Both the position numbers and the translations under genes were made by a program. Source: Microtetraspora glauca (GTDB taxonomy: Bacteria; Actinomycetota; Actinomycetes; Streptosporangiales; Streptosporangiaceae). Taken from it: DNA of 64,000 nt. How positions within the stretch are numbered: the first letter of the stretch is position 1; each line of letters starts with the position of its first letter. Where the stretch lies: the NCBI GenBank assembly GCA_001570385.1, contig BBYL01000030.1, forward strand, positions 60,684-124,683, written 5' to 3'. Below, in pieces: positions 24,740 to 31,074 of the stretch. Below the pieces are notes generated by a model. It did not search any database. It saw only the letters and a program-made list of their open reading frames with translations, and had not been told where the DNA came from.

Positions 24740-26074
24740 TCATCGCCGAGATCGGGACCGAGTACGGGCGAGGGCGTCGAGCGCGGTTTGGTCGGCGTCC
24801 GGAAGCGTGTGAAGGTACTTCTCGGTCGTGGAGATGCTGCCGTGGCCAAGGCGTTCCTTGACGACCTGAAGGTCGGCGCCGCCAGCGAGGAGCCAGGATG
24901 CGTGGGCGTGGCGGAGGTCGTGCATCTTGACCTTGAACTCCAGGCCCGAGGCGGCCAGCGCGGGCCGCCATACCTGGTCGCGGAACCAACGGCGCGGAAT
25001 GTGGCCGTTGGTGTCCCACCGACGAGCCTGACGCGGTTCGTCCTTGCCGGCGGCTCGTCGTTCTGCCCGATAGACCGCGTAGGAGTTCTTGCAGTGCTGA
25101 CAGCGGCATCGTCCCGCGGAGTACGCACTGAGTGTCCCGTGCCGATACCGCCGCCCGGCCGCGTTCGGTTCCGTCAGACCCAGGTGCTCCGTCGGCTGTG
25201 CTTGTGTCTGCGGCGCGGGCTCCTCGGGGCGGTAGACGAAGAGCAGGTCGTCGCGCTGCAGCTTGGTGTCCTTGATGTACTGCGCGAGCTTGGCGCCCAT
25301 CTGTGGGGTCAGTTTGAAGCGGCGGAACTCCCTGTCCTTGGGGTACTCCTTGATCAGGAAGCGCTTGCCCTCCGGATGGTGCTTGGGGTTGATCTCGACG
25401 ACCGTACGACTCACCGTCACGATGCAGTTGATGAGTTCAAGGTCCTTGACGCGGAGCTCGGTGAGTTCGCCCCAGCGCATGCCGCTCTCGATGGCGGTTT
25501 CGGCCAGCAGGCGGGCCTCCTCGGTAGGCAGCGCGAAGTAGAACTGGTCGAACTCCTCAGGGGAGACGATGCGTAGCGGCTTCTTGGGCACGGTCGGCGT
25601 CTTCACGCCCTTGCACGGATGCAGCACGGTGACCTGGTCGTTCAGCGCCGTGGTGAAGATGCCGCTGAGGATCGACTTGTTGAGCCGGATGGTGGCGGGC
25701 GAGAGGCCCCGGTCCTGCTGGTCCTTCACCCAGGCGCGTACGTCGCTCGGCAGGATCTCGATCATGCGCATAGGCCCGAACCACTTCATGATGTGCGCGT
25801 AGATCGAGTACGTGTACCCCTCCCGGGTCGTGGCCTCCATCATGTGATGCGGCAGCCACTCCTCCTCTACGTACCTGCGGAAAGACTGCTTGCTTCGGGC
25901 GGGGTCGCCTGCTCGGCCTTCTGCGACCTTCGCCTCGGCTTGCTGCCAGGCCTTGTCAGCCTCCTTCTTACTGGAGAAGGTTCCCGCGGAGAGTTCTCGA
26001 CCTCGGAGGTCCGTGTAGTAAGCGGTGTACCTCGGCTTGCCCTTGATGCCGAGGCGCTTGCGCGAGAAGCCCAT
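24740..26074 (-). CDS. int: Tyrosine-family site-specific integrase
   Basis: A 444-residue protein. The start MGFSRKRLGIKGKPRYTAYY fits the family. An Arm-DNA-binding N-terminus, a SAM-like core-binding domain (VEEEWLPHHMMEATTREGYT) and a catalytic domain follow. The catalytic residues are Arg in SGMRWGELTEL, HxxR in HDLRHAHASWLL, and the His and nucleophile Tyr in GHGSISTTEKYLHTL. Between Arg I and the HxxR box is an insertion with a CxCxxC motif (HGTLSAYSAGRCRCQHCKNS), probably a small zinc-binding module. The gene lies next to a tRNA-Pro 3' end, the expected attachment site, so it most likely integrates this element. Confidence 0.9.
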   Translation of the reverse strand: MGFSRKRLGIKGKPRYTAYYTDLRGRELSAGTFSSKKEADKAWQQAEAKVAEGRAGDPARSKQSFRRYVEEEWLPHHMMEATTREGYTYSIYAHIMKWFGPMRMIEILPSDVRAWVKDQQDRGLSPATIRLNKSILSGIFTTALNDQVTVLHPCKGVKTPTVPKKPLRIVSPEEFDQFYFALPTEEARLLAETAIESGMRWGELTELRVKDLELINCIVTVSRTVVEINPKHHPEGKRFLIKEYPKDREFRRFKLTPQMGAKLAQYIKDTKLQRDDLLFVYRPEEPAPQTQAQPTEHLGLTEPNAAGRRYRHGTLSAYSAGRCRCQHCKNSYAVYRAERRAAGKDEPRQARRWDTNGHIPRRWFRDQVWRPALAASGLEFKVKMHDLRHAHASWLLAGGADLQVVKERLGHGSISTTEKYLHTLPDADQTALDALARTRSRSRR

Positions 26075-26230
26075 GCTTGCCTCCAAGATCGTCCGACCGT
26101 CATTTGACCGTGGACTGTGTGCGAGCCGGTGGCATTGACTGGGACGGCCCGGCATCGCGATCACGCGGTCTACCTGGAGTTTCTCTCACTCGCCACGATT
26201 ACTCAAGGTGACGAATGAACGTCTGTACGC

Positions 26231-26276
26231 GACTGGGGGTCAAGGGGTCGCAGGTTCAAATCCTGTCGTCCCGACC
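26231..26276 (+). other. Attachment site: 3' half of a tRNA-Pro (GGG) gene
   Basis: From the anticodon loop (CTGGGGG) through the T arm (GCAGGTTCAAATCCTGT) to the acceptor 3' strand (CGTCCCGACC), this matches the 3' half of an actinomycete tRNA-Pro. The 5' half is missing. The chromosome-like terminator hairpin follows at once, while the integrase gene starts 157 bases to the left. This is the att arrangement expected at the far end of an element inserted in tRNA-Pro (pSAM2 also uses a tRNA-Pro). The complete tRNA gene should be at the other end, left of this window. Confidence 0.8.
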
Positions 26277-26296
26277 GCGTTTACGCAGGTCGGATA

Positions 26297-26328
26297 GGGT
26301 GTCACGAGATCACGTGGCACCCCTTTCT
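26297..26328 (+). terminator. Hairpin terminator behind the tRNA-Pro fragment
   Basis: A ten-pair stem with one G-T pair (GGGTGTCACG at 26297-26306 and CGTGGCACCC at 26313-26322) with a 6-base loop, followed by CTTTCTGTT. It sits 20 bases after the tRNA 3' end, where the original tRNA transcript would stop. Confidence 0.6.
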
Positions 26329-26469
26329 GTTGCTGAGTGACTAACTGAGTGACTGTCACCGATGACACGGAGATGGGTGACAGTCGCGCCGCATTCCCCG
26401 TAGTAACAGGGGTTCTACTCGTAGAGGCCGTTTCCTTCGCGACGGCCTCGCTGACCGGCCGTCGGCCGA

Positions 26470-26516
26470 TGCTTTCGTGCAAAGGGGCGGCAGGTTCAAT
26501 CTGCTGCCGGGCCGAA
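26470..26516 (+). repeat. Degenerate tRNA-Pro-3'-end-like sequence
   Basis: CAAAGGGGCGGCAGGTTCAA and the following CTGCTGCCGGGCCGAACC resemble the T-arm/acceptor part of the tRNA fragment 240 bases upstream (CAAGGGGTCGCAGGTTCAAA and CCTGTCGTCCCGACC), with several substitutions and small indels. The stem pairing is lost. It may be a worn attachment site of the second integrase element to the right. The rest of 26329-26545 shows nothing else. Confidence 0.4.
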
Positions 26517-26545
26517 CCGGAACCACACCGCCGCCACGAGGCGGG

Positions 26546-27079
26546 TCACGGGTCGATCCGCGCCGACGCCGGCCAGGCCGCACGGAGCAAGCGCTGAACC
26601 GTCGCGTCGAGCGAACTGTCCTCGCCTATCACCGTCTCGCAGCGGCCCGGCAGCAGGTCTCGTTCCCGGTACCACTCCCGCATCTGATCCGGGGAGAACT
26701 CGAGCCGCTGCGGCCGCGTGTCATGCCGACGGAGGGTTTCCGGGAAGGACACGTCCAGGTAGAAGAAGGCGCTCATCCCGGCGTGGTCACGGCGCAAGGC
26801 CTGGAGCATCGTCCCGTACCGGCCGGCGGTGAGGATTCCTTCGAGCAGGACGCTGTATCCGTGATCGAGCGAGTATCGGACGACGGTGTCGATGAGCCCG
26901 ATGTTCACTCCCCCGGGAACGTCCCGTTCCCGCAGGAGTTCCCGTCGGATGGTGTCCTGGCTCACCAGCGCCAGGCCGCGGCCGTAGGCCGCTCGTACGG
27001 CGCGGGCGGCACTGGTCTTCCCGGAGCCGGAGTTCCCGCGTACAACGATCAAACGAGTCTGATGCGAACCGGTGCGCAC
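26546..27079 (-). CDS. P-loop kinase / AAA-type ATPase (zeta-toxin or Cpt-like fold)
   Basis: A 177-residue protein starting at a GTG (27079). The Walker A motif is VVRGNSGSGKTSAA. Later parts read LALVSQDTIRRELL, GYSVLLEGILTAGRYGTMLQ and FFYLDVSFPETLRRH, then DQMREWYRERDLL. This is the pattern of small kinases related to chloramphenicol phosphotransferase and zeta toxins, which phosphorylate small molecules. No antitoxin partner is visible beside it. Such genes often occur alone in actinomycetes. It lies between an attachment-site-like sequence and the second integrase. Confidence 0.75.
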   Translation of the reverse strand: MRTGSHQTRLIVVRGNSGSGKTSAARAVRAAYGRGLALVSQDTIRRELLRERDVPGGVNIGLIDTVVRYSLDHGYSVLLEGILTAGRYGTMLQALRRDHAGMSAFFYLDVSFPETLRRHDTRPQRLEFSPDQMREWYRERDLLPGRCETVIGEDSSLDATVQRLLRAAWPASARIDP

Positions 27080-27204
27080 AACGTCAGCGTACGGAAAACA
27101 CGTCCGACAGCATCGCCTTCGCGGTGAAGGCCGACGACGTCGTTGCGGTTCGCACGGCACGCCAGGATGACCTGCGTCAGCGCCCCCTGGCGTGACCGGT
27201 TTCG

Positions 27205-28335
27205 TCAGGAGAAGATGCGATCCATGACCTCGGCTCCGCCGAGCAGGACCGGGCGGATCTGCTTGCGGTAGACAGCCTCGGTCACGGCTGTGCCGCTGTG
27301 GCCGACGAGCCGGGCGATGTCCTCCAGCGGAACGCCGGAGTCGGACAGCAGCGATACGAAGCTGTGCCGCATCTCCTGAGGCGTCCAGTCTTGGGCCTTC
27401 AATCCCGCGTCTTTCACGATCTTCCGAAACGCGCGCCGTACGTTGTGCGAGTCCAAGGGCGTGCCGACCTTGGAAGCGAAGACGAGATCGCTTTCGGTCC
27501 ATTTGGCTCCGGCGTCCTGCCGTTCCTTCGCCTGCTGCGCCTGATGGGCGCGGAGCGCCTCCACGCAACTCTTGGGGAGCGCGAGGGATCGGCGAGACTT
27601 CCTGGTCTTGGTGTCGCCTCCTTCCCGTACGGAGCGCCAGACGGCGATCCATGCGGGAGTTCCGTTACTGGGATCCCACCTCCGCCCAGACGAGCGCGCG
27701 GAGTTCCTCGGTGCGGGCCCGATAAGGATGGACAGCACCACGTATGCGTACAGCCGCGAGCTTTCGGCGGCGGCAAGGATCTCCGCCGCTTGCTCCAGGG
27801 TGAGCGACTTGGAGGTACGGCCTTCCTGCCCCTCTGGGACATCGCATAGGGCCACGACGTTGCGCTTGACCTTGTCCCGCGCCTGGGCGAATGTCACCGC
27901 ACGGTTCAGGCACGAGTGAAGCAGGCGGACGGTGCGGGTGCTGTGCGTCCTGGCTTTGCTCATGAGCCAGCGGTCCACGTCTTCAGCGCTGAGCTCCCGC
28001 AGCTTCCGTGTCCCCAGCGAGGGGACAATGTGCTTCTCGGACAAGGTCCGATAGTTGGCCACGGTCTCGGCGGCCCGTCCCTGCAGGCCGTAGGTGAGCC
28101 AGTTGGTGACCGCGTCGGCGACGGTGTAGTTCGCCGGACCGCTGGCGAGGCCGTCATCCTGATCGCGAAGCATTTCCTTGAGCTTCGCCTTGGCCTCGGT
28201 CTTCGTCTTGCCGCTGGCCTTCCTGACGATGCGTTTGCCAGCAGCGGAGTAGCCGAGGGTGACCGAAGCGATCCAGCGCTGGCGCTGCTCGTCCCAGTGC
28301 AGGCCGCCGTCCCCCCGGCTGCGTCGTACGGTCAT
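27205..28335 (-). CDS. Second tyrosine integrase, with a locally frame-shifted catalytic segment
   Basis: A 376-residue protein with a typical AP2-like arm domain (GGLHWDEQRQRWIASVTLGY), core-binding domain (VADAVTNWLTYGLQGRAAET) and a catalytic domain ending in MRHSFVSLLSDSG (HxxR-like) and GHSGTAVTEAVY. The expected first catalytic segment reads in frame as LIGPAPRNSARSSGRRWD. In the neighbouring frame it reads ARTEELRALVWAEV, the normal Arg-I box. Two compensating one-base changes near 27716 (GGG for GGGG) and 27688 (GGG for GG) explain this. As given, the catalytic Arg is lost. Its ATG overlaps the stop of the Xis-like ORF. Confidence 0.8.
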   Translation of the reverse strand: MTVRRSRGDGGLHWDEQRQRWIASVTLGYSAAGKRIVRKASGKTKTEAKAKLKEMLRDQDDGLASGPANYTVADAVTNWLTYGLQGRAAETVANYRTLSEKHIVPSLGTRKLRELSAEDVDRWLMSKARTHSTRTVRLLHSCLNRAVTFAQARDKVKRNVVALCDVPEGQEGRTSKSLTLEQAAEILAAAESSRLYAYVVLSILIGPAPRNSARSSGRRWDPSNGTPAWIAVWRSVREGGDTKTRKSRRSLALPKSCVEALRAHQAQQAKERQDAGAKWTESDLVFASKVGTPLDSHNVRRAFRKIVKDAGLKAQDWTPQEMRHSFVSLLSDSGVPLEDIARLVGHSGTAVTEAVYRKQIRPVLLGGAEVMDRIFS

Positions 28336-28484
28336 GTGCTCCTCGCTTCCTGTTCCAGAAGGGCGATGTAGTCGGTGATGGCCAGGGCCGGGATCAGTCG
28401 GGTACGGCCCTTCTTGACGGATCGCAATCGGCCGGATCGGATCTGCTCGTAGATCACGGTTCGGCTCATGCTGAGTAGGCGCAT
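28332..28484 (-). CDS. Excisionase-like helix-turn-helix protein
   Basis: A small ORF coupled to the second integrase by an ATGA overlap. It reads LYRVTDAMRLLSMSRTVIYE, QIRSGRLRSVKKGRTRLIP and ALAITDYIALLEQEARS: a MerR/excisionase-type HTH as found in Xis proteins. The ATG at 28484 would remove the first helix. The full domain begins near 28520, where no start lies in frame; an ATG one base out of frame at 28516 suggests a missing base. The true start is therefore unresolved. Confidence 0.65.
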   Translation of the reverse strand: MRLLSMSRTVIYEQIRSGRLRSVKKGRTRLIPALAITDYIALLEQEARST

Positions 28485-28633
28485 GGCATCGGTTACGCGG
28501 TAGAGCGCTTTGTCATGCGCCCGCCCGCCGCGCCACTGATCTCGGGGTTCGACGCCATGCGGGTGGGTGGGTGACGCTGCCGGACACGCCGCCAGGTGAG
28601 TTGGGAGGCCCTGAGCAGGCCTGTCGTTGCTGG

Positions 28634-29026
28634 TCAGACACCCTGACTCCTGTTGGCGATCCGGTTGCGAGCCAGGTCGCGGTAGTCCGCGTTCAGTTCG
28701 ATGCCGGAGAACTTGCAGCCGAGTTGCCGGGCGGCGATGCGGGTCGCGCCGCTGCCGGTGAAGGGGTCCAGCTCACTGCCACCAGAGCAGCAGCCGATGG
28801 CGATCACCCGCAACGGGATGTCGATCGTGAAGGCAGCGAAGAGCGTCGCCCGCAGCGGCCGGATGGCCTCTTGGCCGTGCTGGCCGTCGCAGTAGTGCCG
28901 CTGCCTCCAGTAGGGCGGGCTGATGACGAAGCAGTCCACGGGCATCTCGGCCAGCGCCTGTCGGGCGTCACCGTGGTAGATCGCCGCGTGCTCATCGCTC
29001 TGGTAGGGCCCACGCATGGCGCTCAT
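28634..29026 (-). pseudogene. DNA adenine/cytosine-N4 methyltransferase lacking its central part
   Basis: A 130-residue product starting MSAMRGPYQSDEHAAIYHGD. The catalytic motif SPPYW and the SAM-binding motif DPFTGSGAT with its following GIELNADY are both present, so the family (type beta or DpnIIB-like site-specific methylases) is clear. Members normally have more than 250 residues. Here the text goes straight from CDGQHGQE to LFAAFTIDIPLRVIAIGCCS, the segment before the C-terminal SAM motif. The roughly 120-150 intervening residues, including the target-recognition part, are missing without loss of frame. It overlaps the gene upstream by 4 bases. Confidence 0.75.
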
Positions 29027-29370
29027 GGGCGCCCTCCGGGGGCAGTAACCTCCCACAGGACGCGGGCGAGGCTGTCGGCTCCTCGGGAGGCGCGGGGACG
29101 ACTGGGGGTGTCCCAGCCAGGCCGGGGCGGGCAGTGGGCGATCTGGCGGTACCCGGCGGCGCGCAGGCTGGTGCCAGGCTCGTCCGCGCAGGTGTAGGTG
29201 ATGAGCTCAGCGTCGACCGGCGGGGCGAGGTAGCGGTGGGTCCAGGCGACGAATGCGCGTGCGGTCCGGATCGCCACCGGCGAAATCACCAGCTGCGAAT
29301 TCTCGCACTGTTCCGGATTGTTCAGCGAGTCGTTGTAGACGTTTTCCTTGATCTCATTCCAGTTCTCCAT
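29023..29370 (-). pseudogene. XF1762-family phage-type protein lacking its central part
   Basis: A 115-residue product beginning MENWNEIKENVYNDSLNNPE, an AT-rich start. The family segments ISPVAIRTARAFVAWTHRYL and ITYTCADEPGTSLRAAGYRQ, then GWDTPSRPR and ARVLWEV, are clear. XF1762-like proteins of phages and integrated elements are acetyltransferase-related and about 170-190 residues long. The stretch between APPV and DAELITYT, about 60-70 residues, is absent in frame. It is the upstream partner of the shortened methylase, with a 4-base overlap. Confidence 0.7.
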
Positions 29371-29429
29371 GGATTTTGTTGGGACACGTTTCTCCGGATG
29401 ATGCACCCGGGGGCCGCCTGCGCGGCTCT

Positions 29430-29951
29430 GAGTGCATGTGACCAGGGAAGCAGCGGGCTCGCGTAGCCGCTGGTCGGGAACAGGCCCAGCTCCGCGCCGA
29501 AGAACGTGACGAGCACGAGCCCCAGCCAGAAGTTCGGCATCGCGATCCCGATCGAGCTGCCCAGCAGCGTGAGCCGGTCGAACCACCCGCCCTGCCGGAC
29601 GGCCGCGAGCACGCCGATGACGAGGCCCACGACGACCGAGAGGACGAGCGCGCTCACCACGAGCGAGACCGTCACGCCAATCCGGTCGCCGATCGCCTGC
29701 GTCACCGGGTAGCTCGAGAGCATCGACGTACCGAGGTCGCCCCGCAGGGCCCCGCTGAGCCAGCGCCAGTACCGCTAGAGCAGCGGGTCGTCCAGACCGA
29801 GGCTCGTCCGAAACGCCGTGACCTGCTCCGGAGTCGCGTTGTCGCCGAGCAGCGTGGTGGTCGGGTCGCCGGGGATGAGCAGCACCAGGGCGAACACCGC
29901 GAGCGAGACGACCCAGACCAGCACGACCAGCGTCGCCAGGCGGGCCGCCAC
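29430..29951 (-). pseudogene. Dipeptide/oligopeptide ABC permease (DppB-like), interrupted and 3'-truncated
   Basis: From a GTG at 29951 the frame gives AARLATLVVLVWVVSLAVFA, LLIPGDPTTTLLGDNATPEQ and SLGLDDPLL. An in-frame TAG follows at 29775-29777, then RYWRWLSGALRGDLGTSMLS and the permease membrane helices. Homology ends near GLFPTSGYASP (about 29455), where sequence of the neighbouring element begins. The last third of the permease, including the EAA loop, is missing. This marks the chromosome/element or deletion junction. Confidence 0.8.
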
Positions 29952-29966
29952 CGTACGGATCGCGAC

Positions 29967-30845
29967 TCAGCCCCTGGTGATCTCGACGGCGCGCAGGTCC
30001 GGCGTGCCCGAGATCGTCGAGCTCAGGCCCCGCACCTTCGCCGAGGCCATGATCACCGACGGCGCGCTGCAGATCGGCAGGTGCACGTGCTGGTCGACGG
30101 CCCGTGCGGAGAGCCGCTGGTAGACGCCGGCGCGGGTGGTGTCGTCGGGCGCCGCGAGCCCCTCGCCGGCGAGCCGGACGATCTCGGGATCCTGGGCGGC
30201 TCCGGGGTTGAACGTCCCCGTCGGCAGGTAGAGCGACGCGACGGTCCGCGCGAGGTCGACCGCTCCCGGCCAAAGCCCGACGTAGGAGTCCGCCGACTTC
30301 TGCCCGGTGAACGCGGCGATCACCTGGGCGGGCTCGGCGATCTGCAGGACGACCTTCACGCCGATCTGCTCGAACTGGCTCGCGATCGCCTCGGCGACCG
30401 TCGAGTACGGCGCGCCGTTGACCACCGTCATCGACATTGCGAACCCGTTCGGGAAGCCGGCGTCGGCGAGCTTCCGCTTCGCCGCGGTGACGTCGAAGGT
30501 GGACGCGTTCGCGCTGAGATTCGGCGCGGCGGCCCAGTAGCCACGGGGGAAGATCTGCGGGCTGACGATGCATTGCCCGCCGAGGATCGACCGGGAGATC
30601 CCCGCCCGGTCGATCGCCGCCGGGTCGTAGTTCTTGCCGGCGTCGGTGCCGAAGCTGAACCTCAGCGTGGCGGCCGGGTCGGCGGGCCCGGACGGGGCGG
30701 TCCCAATGGAACCACCCGGTCCGGCGGGGGCATTCGCCTCTCGCCCGCCGCACGCCGCGAGCAGCGCGGCGGCGGAGATCGCGGCGGCCGCCAGCCGGAT
30801 TCGGGCGCCTCGGGATCTGATGCGTGGTGAGGTCGTCGGGGGCAT
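29967..30845 (-). pseudogene. ABC substrate-binding lipoprotein (SBP family 5) with an internal deletion
   Basis: A 292-residue product with a lipoprotein signal peptide (AAAISAAALLAACGG). Family 5 peptide-binding proteins have about 500-540 residues. Here the N-terminal start LRFSFGTDAGKNYDPAA passes directly into the late segment AIDRAGISRSILGGQCIVSP and FPRGYWA. About 200 residues of lobe I/II are lost in frame. The C-terminal part (FPNGFAMSMTVVNG, VKVVLQIAEPAQV) is normal. It is followed by the broken DppB-like permease, so this transporter is dead here. Confidence 0.75.
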
Positions 30846-30934
30846 GCGGCCTCCACGGGGGGTCGGTGCATCTGTGCGTCGGGCAGTGGTCGATCCGAGC
30901 CGGTGGGGGCGACCTGAGACGTCGGCCGCGACGG

Positions 30935-31050
30935 CATGGCGAAGCCTCGTGGGCGGTGTGACAGATCAGGTTCATCTGAGGGTCGTCGATCGCCACCGCC
31001 AGGCTGATCCGGTCTGCGAGCGCCTGCGCGACCCGCTGCAGCTCATCCAC
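30935..31050 (-). pseudogene. N-terminal remnant of a PucR/CdaR-like regulator
   Basis: A GTG at 31050 starts MDELQRVAQALADRISLAVA and IDDPQMNLICHT, the usual first 35 residues of actinomycete PucR-type regulators. The similarity ends near 30937 and the remaining several hundred residues are absent. The rest of the 30846-31074 gap shows nothing. Confidence 0.5.
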
Positions 31051-31074
31051 GTCGCGCCACCACCCCCGCGGGCG

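Noticed and set aside
26240..26482. Small minus-strand frame ending GTTGFEPATP over the tRNA fragment
   Set aside because: This phrase is a well-known false translation from DNA next to tRNA genes; no ribosome site or domain supports it.
26546..27079. Type II toxin-antitoxin locus with a zeta-like toxin
   Set aside because: The kinase fold fits, but no antitoxin gene lies on either side, and stand-alone kinases of this type are common.
29023..31050. 675-residue minus-strand open frame spanning several genes
   Set aside because: Only its last 115 codons (XF1762-like) are meaningful; the rest is Arg-rich antisense or out-of-frame text over the SBP and permease remnants.
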